Assembly (NCBI RefSeq): GCF_003864335.1
Contig: NZ_BEXA01000006.1
Coordinates: 31,810-95,809, forward strand
Direction: 5' to 3'
Length of the DNA: 64,000 nucleotides
From: Lentilactobacillus kosonis
GTDB taxonomy: Bacteria; Bacillota; Bacilli; Lactobacillales; Lactobacillaceae
The notes below the pieces were generated by a model. It saw nothing but the letters and a program-made list of their open reading frames with translations, made no database searches and was not told where the DNA came from. Positions within the stretch are counted from its first letter, which is position 1; every line of letters begins with the position of its first letter. Shown here piece by piece: positions 11,272 to 19,447 of this stretch. Position numbers and translations under genes: made by a program.

Positions 11272-12231
11272 ATGACGGACGACAACACCCGACCAAAAAT
11301 TAAATTATTTTCCCTAAACTCAAACCCGGAGCTAGCTGAAAAAATCAGTGAAGCAGTTGGGGTTCCTTTAAGCAAATCAACCGTAAAAAAATTCAGCGAT
11401 GATGAAATTAAAATTAGTGTGGATGAAAGCATTCGGGGAACTGAAGTATACGTTATTCAATCTATTTCTAACCCAGTAAATACAAATTTAATGGAATTGT
11501 TGATTATGGTTGATGCCTTGCGAAGAGCATCTGCTGGTTCGATTAACGTTGTGATTCCATATTATGGTTATTCACGAGCTGATCGGAAAGCCCGCTCACG
11601 GGAACCAATTACTGCTAAGTTATTATCATCATTCTTGGAAATGGATGGGGTTGACCGAGTAATTACGCTTGATCTTCATGCGGATCAAATTCAAGGCTTC
11701 TTTGATATTCCCGTTGATCATTTACGTGCTGCTAGACTGTTAGCTAACTTCTTTGAAAAGCAACATGGTAAGGACGACTTAGTAATTATTTCACCTGACC
11801 ATGCTAGTGTTTCAAGAGCAAGAACCTTTGCTGAGTTGTTGAACGCTCCCATCGCTATCATTGATAACCGATCCCCTGAGGACGCTAATACAATTCCAGA
11901 ATCAGTTATTGGTGATGTTAAAGGTAAACGGGCAATTGTTGTTGATGATATGATCGATACCGCAATTAAAACTCAAATTGCATCTGAAACTTTAAAGAAG
12001 TCAGGTGCCAAAGAAATTTATGCAGTTGCTACCCACGCAATTTTCTCAGGAGATGCTATTAAACGTTTATCTGATGCACCAATTGAAAAAGTTATCGTTA
12101 CTGATTCAATTAAGCTTAGTGATGACCGAAAGTTTGATAAACTAGAGGTGGTTTCTGTGGATAAATTATTTGGGGAAGCTATTAAATTAATTCATAACCA
12201 ACAGTCAGTTGGTAAACTGTTTGGTAGATAA
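11272..12231 (+). CDS. PRPP synthetase paralogue with degenerate catalytic motifs
   Basis: Clearly homologous along its full 319 residues to ribose-phosphate pyrophosphokinase, with FSLNSNPELAEKI, the SRADRKARSREPITAKL segment and DLHADQIQGFFD. Key catalytic positions differ: the flexible catalytic loop, normally DKRRP(R/K)PN, reads DNRSPEDAN (about 198-206), so the catalytic lysine and second arginine are gone. The PRPP-binding loop DDxIDTAGT reads DDMIDTAIKT (225-234), without the glycine. Lactobacilli often carry two prs genes, and this looks like the second. It may be inactive or regulatory, comparable in principle to PRPP synthetase-associated proteins of animals. The GGAGG site is strong. 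Confidence 0.88.
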   Translation: MTDDNTRPKIKLFSLNSNPELAEKISEAVGVPLSKSTVKKFSDDEIKISVDESIRGTEVYVIQSISNPVNTNLMELLIMVDALRRASAGSINVVIPYYGYSRADRKARSREPITAKLLSSFLEMDGVDRVITLDLHADQIQGFFDIPVDHLRAARLLANFFEKQHGKDDLVIISPDHASVSRARTFAELLNAPIAIIDNRSPEDANTIPESVIGDVKGKRAIVVDDMIDTAIKTQIASETLKKSGAKEIYAVATHAIFSGDAIKRLSDAPIEKVIVTDSIKLSDDRKFDKLEVVSVDKLFGEAIKLIHNQQSVGKLFGR

Positions 12232-12256
12232 ATCTTAACTTGAAAGGTGATATGTA

Positions 12257-13252
12257 ATGTATATGTACAAAGCAAGTGAAGACAGATACGATAAGATGGC
12301 TGTGAGACGGGCCGGTAATTCTGGCCTCCAATTACCAGCGTTATCATTTGGAATGTGGCATAGTTTTGGGGACGATGCTAACTATGGTGATAGTGAAAAA
12401 GTAATGCTAGAGGCTTTTGATAAGGGAATCTTTAGTTATGACCTAGCTTATAACTATGGTCCTGGTTCAGGAGCTGCTGAGAGAATGTTCGGCGATGTAT
12501 ACAAAGCTAACTTAAAACCATATCGAGACGAACTAGTAATTACCACTAAGGCCGGATTTAATATGTGGCCTGGACCTTATGGTAACTTTTCTTCTAGAAA
12601 AACATTGATTAATGCTATTGATGGTAGTTTGGAACGGATGGGCTTAGATTACGTTGATATTTTCTATAGTCATCGATTTGACCCAGACACAAATCTTGCT
12701 GAAACTGCTGACGCTTTAAATGATATCGTCAGGTCTGGTAAAGCTCTCTATGTTGGAATTTCAAACTATGATCATAAGCAAACAGAAGAAATCATTAAGT
12801 ACTTTAAGGAACTTCATACGCCATTTGTAGTTAACCAAGCATCATATAACATGTTGAATCGCTCTGTTGAAGATGATGGACTGCTGGATGTTTTAAAGGC
12901 TAATAACGATGCCTTAGTTGCTTATGGACCATTAGCTGAAGGGTTATTAACCGATAAGTATCTTAACGGTATCCCTGATGATGTTAAACTTCATTGGAGT
13001 AATAACTTTGTTGTCAACAATGGCAAGGATGAGTTAGTTAAAAAGCTTAATGAATTAAATGATCTTGCTAAAAACCGGAACCAAACTTTAGCCCAGATGA
13101 GTGTGGCTTGGCTACTTCATGACGAAGTTGTTGCTAGCATTGTCACGGGTGCTTCTAAGGTTGAACATTTATTAGATAATTTGAAGGCTTTAGATAACCT
13201 TGATTTCACCCAAGATGAATTGGATAAAATCGATTCAATTGTTAAATCATAA
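12257..13252 (+). CDS. Aldo/keto reductase
   Basis: NADPH-dependent reductase with a TIM-barrel fold, 331 residues. The catalytic tetrad is visible: Asp and Tyr in DLAYNYG (about D62, Y66), Lys in TTKAGF and His in YSHRFD. The sequence resembles the YghZ/Kv-beta-like subgroup, which reduces glyceraldehyde 3-phosphate and methylglyoxal, but the real substrate cannot be read from sequence. It follows the prs paralogue by 25 bp with its own AAAGGTGA site, and a wobble-rich terminator follows. Detoxification of reactive aldehydes is a reasonable guess. Confidence 0.93.
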   Translation: MYMYKASEDRYDKMAVRRAGNSGLQLPALSFGMWHSFGDDANYGDSEKVMLEAFDKGIFSYDLAYNYGPGSGAAERMFGDVYKANLKPYRDELVITTKAGFNMWPGPYGNFSSRKTLINAIDGSLERMGLDYVDIFYSHRFDPDTNLAETADALNDIVRSGKALYVGISNYDHKQTEEIIKYFKELHTPFVVNQASYNMLNRSVEDDGLLDVLKANNDALVAYGPLAEGLLTDKYLNGIPDDVKLHWSNNFVVNNGKDELVKKLNELNDLAKNRNQTLAQMSVAWLLHDEVVASIVTGASKVEHLLDNLKALDNLDFTQDELDKIDSIVKS

Positions 13253-13262
13253 TCCTTAAGAT

Positions 13263-13301
13263 AAAGGCATTAAATGGATTTACTCCGTTTAGTGCTTTTA
13301 T
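13263..13301 (+). terminator. Terminator after aldo/keto reductase
   Basis: A 15-bp stem (13263-13277 with 13285-13299) in which three pairs are G-U, followed by a T-rich stretch. Confidence 0.7.
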
Positions 13302-13302
13302 T

Positions 13303-13311
13303 TGTTATAAT
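13303..13311 (+). promoter_or_regulatory. Extended -10 promoter of the LacI-type regulator
   Basis: TGTTATAAT is a perfect extended -10 (TGn plus TATAAT) 35 bp before the ATG. No good -35 is seen. Confidence 0.5.
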
Positions 13312-13345
13312 CGATGTAATAAGAATGATTGGATGGATATAAGCG

Positions 13346-14353
13346 ATGACAAAAAAAGTGACAATTACTGATCTAGCAAAACTTGCGGGAGTATCGGTAA
13401 CCACCGTCTCGCAAATTTTAAACGGTAAAGAACAACGATTTAGTAAAAAGACCATTGATAAAGTTAATTCACTCCAAAAACAATTGGGCTATGTTGCTGA
13501 TTTTAATGCTCAAAGTTTGATTCGAAAGTCGGGTAAGACTATTGGAGTGCTGGTTCCTAATATCAATAATCCATTTTTTAGTCGTTTCCTTCGCGGAATT
13601 GAAGATGAGGCGATTAAAGCGGACTACGTTCCTTTAATTTTTGGATCTAATAATAATAAACAACTTGAATCGCGGTATGTGTTTGAATCGGTGAAACGAG
13701 CGGCAGATGGGATGATTATTGCCTCTGCAGTATCTGATCTGGGCTATATTGATAATGTTTTAAGTCAGAATCAAATTCCATATATGTTAATTGATCAGGC
13801 ACCAATTCATAAAAGTGATATGGTTGACGTTAATAATTACCATGGTGGTGAGTTGTTGGCCGAATACTTGATAAAAAACGGTCATACACGAGTTGTAATT
13901 GTGACAGCATCTAAACCTACCAGAAACATGAAAGAACGGCTACAGGGCTTTTTAGACACTTATCAAGAGCACCAGATTGTAATAAACTCTGAACAAATAA
14001 TAGAGACTGAATTAACTAAAAAGGGCGGCTATGAAACAACTGAAGCCGTGCTGGCTAATAAGCCAACTGCGATTTTCGCGATTAATGATGAATTAGCAAT
14101 AGGTTTATATCGTGGTTTGGGAGAATCCGGATTATCTATTCCAGATGATATCTCAATTGTTGGTTATGATGATATCGATTTGAGTGAATATGTTACTCCT
14201 AAGTTAACAACGGTGCATCAACCGGCCTTTGAGATGGGCACCAATGCTGCTAAACTAATTATTAATCGAATTGAAAATGAGAAGATTGAAAATCAAAAAA
14301 TTGCATTACCAATTTCATTAGTTGAACGGGATAGTGTCAGAAAAATTAATTAG
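13346..14353 (+). CDS. LacI/RbsR-family transcriptional regulator
   Basis: The N-terminal helix-turn-helix (ITDLAKLAGVSVTTVSQILN) and hinge are followed by a periplasmic-binding-protein-like ligand domain; IGVLVPNINNPFF and DDISIVGYDDIDLSEY are family hallmarks. At 335 residues it is full length. Similarity is nearest to the ribose operon repressor type, but no sugar transporter or kinase lies nearby. Its target may be the upstream reductase, itself, or a distant operon. A 9-bp inverted repeat overlapping the next promoter (14408-14442) is a possible operator. Confidence 0.93.
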   Translation: MTKKVTITDLAKLAGVSVTTVSQILNGKEQRFSKKTIDKVNSLQKQLGYVADFNAQSLIRKSGKTIGVLVPNINNPFFSRFLRGIEDEAIKADYVPLIFGSNNNKQLESRYVFESVKRAADGMIIASAVSDLGYIDNVLSQNQIPYMLIDQAPIHKSDMVDVNNYHGGELLAEYLIKNGHTRVVIVTASKPTRNMKERLQGFLDTYQEHQIVINSEQIIETELTKKGGYETTEAVLANKPTAIFAINDELAIGLYRGLGESGLSIPDDISIVGYDDIDLSEYVTPKLTTVHQPAFEMGTNAAKLIINRIENEKIENQKIALPISLVERDSVRKIN

Positions 14354-14407
14354 TTGCCAAGAATAGTTGATTACATATTTCACTACTAGTAAAAAAATTA
14401 ACTGATG

Positions 14408-14442
14408 AATACAAATAAACGATTGATTTGTTGATTTGTATT
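14408..14442. repeat. Perfect 9-bp inverted repeat over a promoter
   Basis: AATACAAAT (14408-14416) and ATTTGTATT (14434-14442) flank 17 bases and overlap the -35 and spacer of the promoter at 14423-14451. There is no T-run, so a terminator is unlikely. An operator is possible; no regulator is shown. Confidence 0.5.
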
Positions 14443-14451
14443 TGCTATGAT
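14423..14451 (+). promoter_or_regulatory. Promoter of the small coiled-coil gene
   Basis: TTGATT (14423-14428), 17-bp spacer and TATGAT (14446-14451), preceded by an extended TGC. Confidence 0.65.
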
Positions 14452-14488
14452 ACTTTTCGTTGGTAAACAATACATTAACAAAAAAAAG

Positions 14489-14537
14489 GTTTAAGTGTTA
14501 TATTCAACTTGAGTTGATATTTTAATCACTTAAAGGG
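14489..14537 (+). promoter_or_regulatory. 5'-leader hairpin overlapping the ribosome binding site
   Basis: TTTAAGTG (14489-14496) pairs with CACTTAAA (14526-14533). Inside is a second short stem around 14503-14516. The 3' arm runs into the AAAGGGG ribosome binding site (14531-14537). The structure could limit translation of the gene at 14547. Confidence 0.45.
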
Positions 14538-14546
14538 GTTTTAGCT

Positions 14547-14756
14547 ATGAGTAATAAGTTAGAAATTCTTGAAGAGTTCAAACAAGCAGAATTAAAGTTA
14601 AATCAATTAAAAAACAGCGAAACTGTCACTGCAAATGATCATTCTGATGATACCGTGGTAATTCAGCCAAAGTTCGGCGACGAAATGAAAGTTTTAAATG
14701 ATAAGTGTGCCCATTTAAGTATGGTAATTGAAGCAATGAATGCTTCCGAAGATTAA
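14547..14756 (+). CDS. Small acidic coiled-coil protein, unknown function
   Basis: I do not recognise this 69-residue protein. It is soluble and acidic, without signal peptide or membrane helix. The first 24 residues (LEILEEFKQAELKLNQLKN) and the last 30 are likely helices joined by a short polar linker containing HSDDTVV. It has a good promoter, an 89-base leader with a hairpin and a strong AAAGGGG site, and a bidirectional terminator 40 bases beyond its stop. Genuine expression is therefore likely. The opposite-strand reading that overlaps its end is discussed under the hydrolase gene. Confidence 0.7.
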   Translation: MSNKLEILEEFKQAELKLNQLKNSETVTANDHSDDTVVIQPKFGDEMKVLNDKCAHLSMVIEAMNASED

Positions 14757-15803
14757 TACAAATATATTTTGCTTGTCTGATGAATTTTTATTTAATAAAA
14801 AGGGTTTCAATCGTTTATCGATTGAAACCCTTTTTGAGTCAAAATAAGTTGTTTGTAAAGCAAGAGCTACCGCCCATTTGATGTGGGTCTTCCCCTTTAA
14901 CAAGACTGCCCATTCGGGAGGAAATGATACTGGTGCATATAATAACGATCCTAGCATTGATGTGATAGAAGCGATGGTATCTGAATCATTACCCATATTG
15001 ACTGCTTTTTTTACCGCAGAAACATATTTTTCAGAATTCATTAAGCACCAAAAAACTGAGTTTAAGGTATCGATTACGTAGCCGGAACTCTGAACCTCGG
15101 AGTTTGGTTTGCGATAATAACTAGGATCATCCATTTGATTAAAGTACTTGATTTCATCTTTAAATTTAGGGAGTTCCTGATAATAATCCAAGACCTCGCG
15201 AATGGATTTAAGCATTGCATATTTGTTTGGGCTTAAGATGACAGTAGTCGTTACATTAACCAAAATTGATGTTGCTAAAAGTGATCGGGGATGGCGATGG
15301 GTAAGCGAGGAGAATCGCTCACATATATTGGCAACATCACTATTAAAGCGATAATTTGGAAACTGCGATAACAGATAAAACGCCAATGGCATTACGCGCA
15401 TTAAAGACCCATTGCCGTTATCGGATTCCGTAGCGCCGCCACATTTTTCAGGAGGTACACCATGTTTATATCGATTGATCGCTCTTTGAGTGGTTTGACC
15501 AATATCAAATGATTTACCAAACGGAGTATAATCGCCAAAATCATACCACTGCCGGTAACGCATCATCATATCATCTAAATTAAACCCTTGGGATAGACTA
15601 GCAAGAGTTGCCAATGTTAAAGAGGTGTCATCAGACCAAGTACCTGCAGGCACATCAAAAGCCCCATTGCCGATCATTTGATCAACGGGATTTTTAAGCA
15701 ATGTAGGCCGATCGGTAAATTGGACTGGTACTCCAAGGGCATCTCCGACTGCAACGGCAGTCATGGCCTGTAGTAACAGGTAGCTAGTTGAATACATACG
15801 CAA
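14715..15803 (-). CDS. ADP-ribosylglycohydrolase family protein (C-terminus probably frameshift-extended)
   Basis: DraG/ARH-like hydrolase that removes ADP-ribose from proteins or other acceptors. Metal-binding motifs are visible: GDALGVPVQF at the N-terminus, GTWSDDTSLTLA (about residue 56) and GNDSDTIASITSMLGSLLY near the C-terminus. The open frame reads straight through the strong terminator (14797-14835) into the neighbouring gene, which is implausible. If the C-run on the plus strand at 14892-14895 lacks one base, the frame would end at 14839, just before the terminator, giving 321 residues. I think that is the true end. No ADP-ribosyltransferase is encoded nearby. Confidence 0.85.
   Translation of the reverse strand: MRMYSTSYLLLQAMTAVAVGDALGVPVQFTDRPTLLKNPVDQMIGNGAFDVPAGTWSDDTSLTLATLASLSQGFNLDDMMMRYRQWYDFGDYTPFGKSFDIGQTTQRAINRYKHGVPPEKCGGATESDNGNGSLMRVMPLAFYLLSQFPNYRFNSDVANICERFSSLTHRHPRSLLATSILVNVTTTVILSPNKYAMLKSIREVLDYYQELPKFKDEIKYFNQMDDPSYYRKPNSEVQSSGYVIDTLNSVFWCLMNSEKYVSAVKKAVNMGNDSDTIASITSMLGSLLYAPVSFPPEWAVLLKGKTHIKWAVALALQTTYFDSKRVSIDKRLKPFLLNKNSSDKQNIFVLIFGSIHCFNYHT
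14797..14835. terminator. Bidirectional terminator, perfect 17-bp stem
   Basis: AAAAAGGGTTTCAATCG (14797-14813) pairs perfectly with 14819-14835, with A-run and T-run flanks that serve both converging genes. Confidence 0.92.
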
Positions 15804-15830
15804 ATACCTCGTTATTAGTAGTTAAACCCC

Positions 15831-16793
15831 TTAATGGACCCAAAATAAGTAGGTAGAGGTTTTAAAGTTAATATTAAACGATTGTTTTGAGGTTTCTTCA
15901 CCATCAATTTGGCCAAAGCGATCCCCATTAGTTACTATTGTAAAGTTTTTTTGAGAAAAGTGATTAACGAAGCTCAACTTTAAGTGCCTTTTAGCAAGTA
16001 AGTTAACAATGAAAATAATGATTTGCCGCCAAGTTGGCTTCTCAATTATAACAATATCTAGGGAATCTTCATTTGTAGAAGCTGATGGGACGATGTTAAC
16101 GCCACCACCAAAGTAGGGGATGTTGGTAACAGTTATTAGGAAGCCTTTAGTGAATTCTCTCACATATTGTGAGTTATCGCCATAGTAAATAGTTGTCTTG
16201 ACCGGTTCAAATGTCCGAATTATGTTAATTGCAGCAATGATATAGCTAAATTTACCTAAAAATCGATTATGCTTGATTTTAGAGTGGTTTGCCTTATGAA
16301 CAATCGTTGCATCTAAGCCAATCCCGAAATTATTAATGAAGTATCCAGTATTGGCTTGATTTAAATTGTGGTATTTACCAACTATCAGTTTTTTAGGTCG
16401 CTGGACGGATAAAATTTGTTGGAGGGCAATTTTCCAGTTATTAGAAATTTTTAATGCGCGAGCAAAATCATTTCCAGAACCAATTGGTAAGAATGAAATG
16501 GGAACTTGTTTAGTTAATGGGTGAGCATGATAAAATTCTTTACAACCGTTTAAGACCTCATGGAGGGTCCCGTCACCTCCGGTGGCAACCAATACTAATT
16601 GATCATCTAAATAGTTGTCAAGGGCGCTGAGAATTTGTTTGGTAATCTGAATTCCATCACCAACAAAGTGAGTCTTGATGCTTTGATAATCAACTGAAAG
16701 TTGATTTAAATAGTTTTCAATTTCTGGCCAAAGGTTGCGAACATTACCACCGCCAGCGGCTTCATTAACGATGAAAATGAAATGTTTGGACAT
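15831..16793 (-). CDS. Diacylglycerol/lipid kinase (YegS/DagK family)
   Basis: Soluble lipid kinase of 320 residues with the DAGK catalytic domain: nucleotide motif GGDGTLHEVLNG (about 83-94), then PIGSGNDFARAL (about 114-125). A C-terminal beta domain follows with a GDRFGQIDGEE segment. Members phosphorylate diacylglycerol to phosphatidic acid, feeding lipoteichoic-acid turnover products back into phospholipids. Others act on related lipids, so the substrate is inferred. It lies between rnjA and the ADP-ribosylglycohydrolase on the minus strand, 27 bp from the latter, probably co-transcribed with it. Confidence 0.93.
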   Translation of the reverse strand: MSKHFIFIVNEAAGGGNVRNLWPEIENYLNQLSVDYQSIKTHFVGDGIQITKQILSALDNYLDDQLVLVATGGDGTLHEVLNGCKEFYHAHPLTKQVPISFLPIGSGNDFARALKISNNWKIALQQILSVQRPKKLIVGKYHNLNQANTGYFINNFGIGLDATIVHKANHSKIKHNRFLGKFSYIIAAINIIRTFEPVKTTIYYGDNSQYVREFTKGFLITVTNIPYFGGGVNIVPSASTNEDSLDIVIIEKPTWRQIIIFIVNLLAKRHLKLSFVNHFSQKNFTIVTNGDRFGQIDGEETSKQSFNINFKTSTYLFWVH

Positions 16794-16829
16794 TACAGTT
16801 CTCCTAATAATTAATTATATGTATTAAAA

Positions 16830-16858
16830 TAGCTTGAATCTTTATTAGATTCAAGCTA
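16830..16858 (-). terminator. Terminator after rnjA (minus strand)
   Basis: A perfect 12-bp stem, TAGCTTGAATCT with AGATTCAAGCTA (16830-16841/16847-16858). On the minus strand it is followed by ATTTTAAT, a modest T-run. Confidence 0.65.
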
Positions 16859-16862
16859 CTTG

Positions 16863-18551
16863 TTACTTGTTTTTATCGCTAATAATTAGCATTGGCAAAA
16901 TCATTGGACGACGTTCAGTCTTTTCATAAAGAAATTCTTGAAGTTCATCAATTACTGCATTTCTAATTGACGATTCAGTAGCCTTTTTAGAACGCATGGC
17001 TTTACGAATCGTTTTGAATACTAACCGACGACCCTCATCTAGAAGTTCACCTGATTCACGCATGTAAACAAATCCACGAGATAGAATATCTGGACCAGAT
17101 TGAATTTCTTGATTCTTTAAGTTAATTGTTGAAACGACTACCACAATTCCTTCTTCAGAAAGCAATTGTCGATCTCTTAAGACGATATTACCGATATCCC
17201 CAATACCGCTGCCATCGATATAAACATCGCCAGCTTGAAAATGACCAGCAAGGCGAGCGCTATCTTTTGATAATGCTAAGATATCACCATTTTCCATAAT
17301 AAAGCTATGGTCAAGTGGGACCCCACATTCTTCAGCAAGCTCAGTATGAATCTTAAGCATCCGGTACTCACCATGAATTGGCATAAAGAACTTAGGCTTC
17401 ATCAAGCGTAACATTAATTTTTGTTCTTCTTGACCACCATGTCCTGAAGTATGAATATTATTCACCTTACCATGGATAACATTAGCACCGGCTTCTTCTA
17501 ATTTGTTGATAACGCTATTAACGCTAGTAGTATTTCCAGGAATTGGATTACTTGAGAAAATAACGGTATCACCAGGTTGGATAGAAATTTGGCGGTGAGT
17601 TCCGTTAGCGATTCTAGATAAGGCTGCCATTGGTTCACCTTGAGAACCAGTACAGAGAATCATTGTTTTATTAGCAGGCAATGATTGTAATTCATTGGCG
17701 TCAACAAACGCATCATCGGGAATATCTAAATATCCTAATTCGCGGCCGTTCACGATGGCGGCTTCCATGCTTCGCCCAAATACGGCAATTTTCCGACCAT
17801 GAGCTAAAGCATTGTCGCAGGCGGTTTTAATTCGAGAAATATTAGAAGCAAAGGTTGCAAAGATGATACGGTCTTCCATTTGATCAAAAATGTGAGCAAC
17901 TGAATTAGCCACCCATTTTTCAGATTTAGTCCAAACAGGTCGTTCAGCATTTGTACTATCAGACATCAAGCACAAGACACCTTCCTCACCTAGTCTAGCC
18001 ATTGCCTGTAGGTTAGGGGCCTGTTTAGTAACTGGAGTTAAGTCAAACTTAAAATCACCAGTTTCTACAATTACGCCAACGGGAGTGTGAACCGCAATTC
18101 CTAAAGTATCAGGAATTGAGTGGGTCGTTCTGAAAAATGAAACACTAGTTTTTCTAAACTTTAAAACAGTACTTTCATTAATTTCGTGTAATTCAGCTGT
18201 ACTTAGCAAGCCATGTTCGTCTAACTTATTCTTGATAAGAGCCATGGCCAGCGGTCCAGCATATATAGGGACGTTAAGAGCTTTGAGCAGATAAGGAACG
18301 CCACCAATGTGGTCTTCGTGGCCATGAGTTATTACTAAGGCTTTGATTTTATCCTTATTATCTACGATATATTGGTAGTCTGGAATAACATAGTCGACAC
18401 CTAGAAGTTCATCCTCCGGAAACTTGATTCCGGCATCAATCAAGATGATTTCATCTTGAAATTGTACTCCGTAAGTGTTCTTTCCAATTTCACCTAAACC
18501 ACCAACGCCGTAAATAGCCGCTTCGTTATTTTTGACGTTTAGTTTTTTCAT
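16863..18551 (-). CDS. rnjA: Ribonuclease J1
   Basis: Metallo-beta-lactamase/beta-CASP RNase with 5'-3' exo- and endonuclease activity, central to mRNA decay and rRNA maturation. The zinc site is complete: HGHEDHIGG (H76, H78, D80, H81). GDFKFD and the C-terminal SGHGGQEEQ and PIHGEYRML motifs follow. At 562 residues it has family length. The start ATG overlaps the rpoY stop by one base, the conserved Firmicutes arrangement that identifies this copy as J1. The second paralogue, rnjB, lies at 37855. Confidence 0.97.
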   Translation of the reverse strand: MKKLNVKNNEAAIYGVGGLGEIGKNTYGVQFQDEIILIDAGIKFPEDELLGVDYVIPDYQYIVDNKDKIKALVITHGHEDHIGGVPYLLKALNVPIYAGPLAMALIKNKLDEHGLLSTAELHEINESTVLKFRKTSVSFFRTTHSIPDTLGIAVHTPVGVIVETGDFKFDLTPVTKQAPNLQAMARLGEEGVLCLMSDSTNAERPVWTKSEKWVANSVAHIFDQMEDRIIFATFASNISRIKTACDNALAHGRKIAVFGRSMEAAIVNGRELGYLDIPDDAFVDANELQSLPANKTMILCTGSQGEPMAALSRIANGTHRQISIQPGDTVIFSSNPIPGNTTSVNSVINKLEEAGANVIHGKVNNIHTSGHGGQEEQKLMLRLMKPKFFMPIHGEYRMLKIHTELAEECGVPLDHSFIMENGDILALSKDSARLAGHFQAGDVYIDGSGIGDIGNIVLRDRQLLSEEGIVVVVSTINLKNQEIQSGPDILSRGFVYMRESGELLDEGRRLVFKTIRKAMRSKKATESSIRNAVIDELQEFLYEKTERRPMILPMLIISDKNK

Positions 18552-18769
18552 TATTTATTGAACTCCGTAAGTTTGAAATCGGGATTTTCTTGTTCGTATT
18601 CTAGATGTTTGCCTGTCAATGGTTCAATGAATTCAATATTATAGTTAGTATTGTCTTGAACGAGTTGGCGAGCAGTTACTTCAGTATCAGCTTCAAGATA
18701 GAGGCTCTGAGTGTTTTCGCGACTTGGGTTTTCATTTTCCTGAGGTTGGTATAATACTTTAAAAATCAT
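18551..18769 (-). CDS. rpoY: RNA polymerase epsilon subunit
   Basis: 72 residues, YkzG/RpoY family. A small subunit that binds RNA polymerase in low-GC Gram-positives and is always found just upstream of rnjA, as here. The start [10 protein letters not shown] and the acidic central part ([14 protein letters not shown]) match the family. AAAGGAG lies 8 bases before the start. Translation is coupled to rnjA. Confidence 0.95.
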   Translation of the reverse strand: MIFKVLYQPQENENPSRENTQSLYLEADTEVTARQLVQDNTNYNIEFIEPLTGKHLEYEQENPDFKLTEFNK

Positions 18770-18864
18770 TAAAAAAAACTCCTTTAAAATTTATTTCTGT
18801 TTTTTAAGAAATCGATGATTCCTTTTCGCACAGGTGGTTGCTTTTAGCACAACTAATAATAAGT

Positions 18865-18873
18865 AGTTTACCA
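18865..18873 (-). promoter_or_regulatory. Probable extended -10 promoter of rpoY-rnjA
   Basis: On the minus strand TATGGTAAACT contains an extended -10 (TGG plus TAAACT) about 95 bp before rpoY. The same 11 bases occur before rnjB. The -35 is poor. The remaining 18770-19077 interval holds only this element and the tiny frame at 18975. Confidence 0.4.
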
Positions 18874-18974
18874 TAACTGCAAAATAAGTATATAAATCTG
18901 GATTTTAGTAACTGGTTTAAGCAAACCTTAAATAGGAAGTGCTAAAATGATAATAAGAATTGAGGTGGATATTA

Positions 18975-19055
18975 ATGACGCTCTTGCTTCAGGTGATTGT
19001 TGGCATTGTGCTAGCAGTGATTTATATAATATTGTGCATTATTTTTTGTTACTAG
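18975..19055 (+). CDS. Possible 26-residue membrane peptide
   Basis: ATG 18975 follows a GAGGTGG site by 6 bases and encodes a peptide that is almost entirely hydrophobic: MTLLLQVIVGIVLAVIYIIL and six more residues. It would form one membrane helix. The frame is not continuous with the gene at 19078. It could be a small membrane regulator, a leader peptide for the next gene or a chance frame. I know no family. The good site is the main support. Confidence 0.35.
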   Translation: MTLLLQVIVGIVLAVIYIILCIIFCY

Positions 19056-19077
19056 ACCCACTCAAAGGCGATTAAAC

Positions 19078-19446
19078 ATGAGCCAATCAATAGTTGACCA
19101 AGCGGTTGAACGAGTCCTTCCCCAAATCATTGATGATGATTATCGAGGCACACTGAAGTCTCAAGCCATCGCTAAAGTGTGGGGACGAGGAGTAATGGCT
19201 TTCGAATATGAATTACCAGTTGATAAACTTCAGCTAACGCTTCTGGATTTTAAACAGCAGTTGGTTGACGAACTCCATGAATATAGTAGGAATCATCATT
19301 TTGATGCAAGTACCACGCCAGAAATACAATCAGTTTTCCGAGTGACTGACATTTGGGAATTTGAAGGAAAAATCCACTTTGATATTGCATTCTTAATTAA
19401 CCAAACAACAATTGAATATGTTGAGGATTTAAATCGATTAAATTAA
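19078..19446 (+). CDS. Conserved-looking hypothetical protein
   Basis: 122 residues, soluble, mixed alpha/beta. I do not recognise the family. Visible features: an N-terminal helix (SIVDQAVERVLPQIIDDDYR), a central acidic helix with LLDFKQQLVDEL, and a C-terminal alternating hydrophobic stretch (WEFEGKIHFDIAFLIN) typical of beta strands. It has no clear ribosome binding site close to the ATG; translation may depend on the small frame ending 22 bases upstream. It converges on def with a shared terminator. Confidence 0.6.
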   Translation: MSQSIVDQAVERVLPQIIDDDYRGTLKSQAIAKVWGRGVMAFEYELPVDKLQLTLLDFKQQLVDELHEYSRNHHFDASTTPEIQSVFRVTDIWEFEGKIHFDIAFLINQTTIEYVEDLNRLN

Positions 19447-19447
19447 T

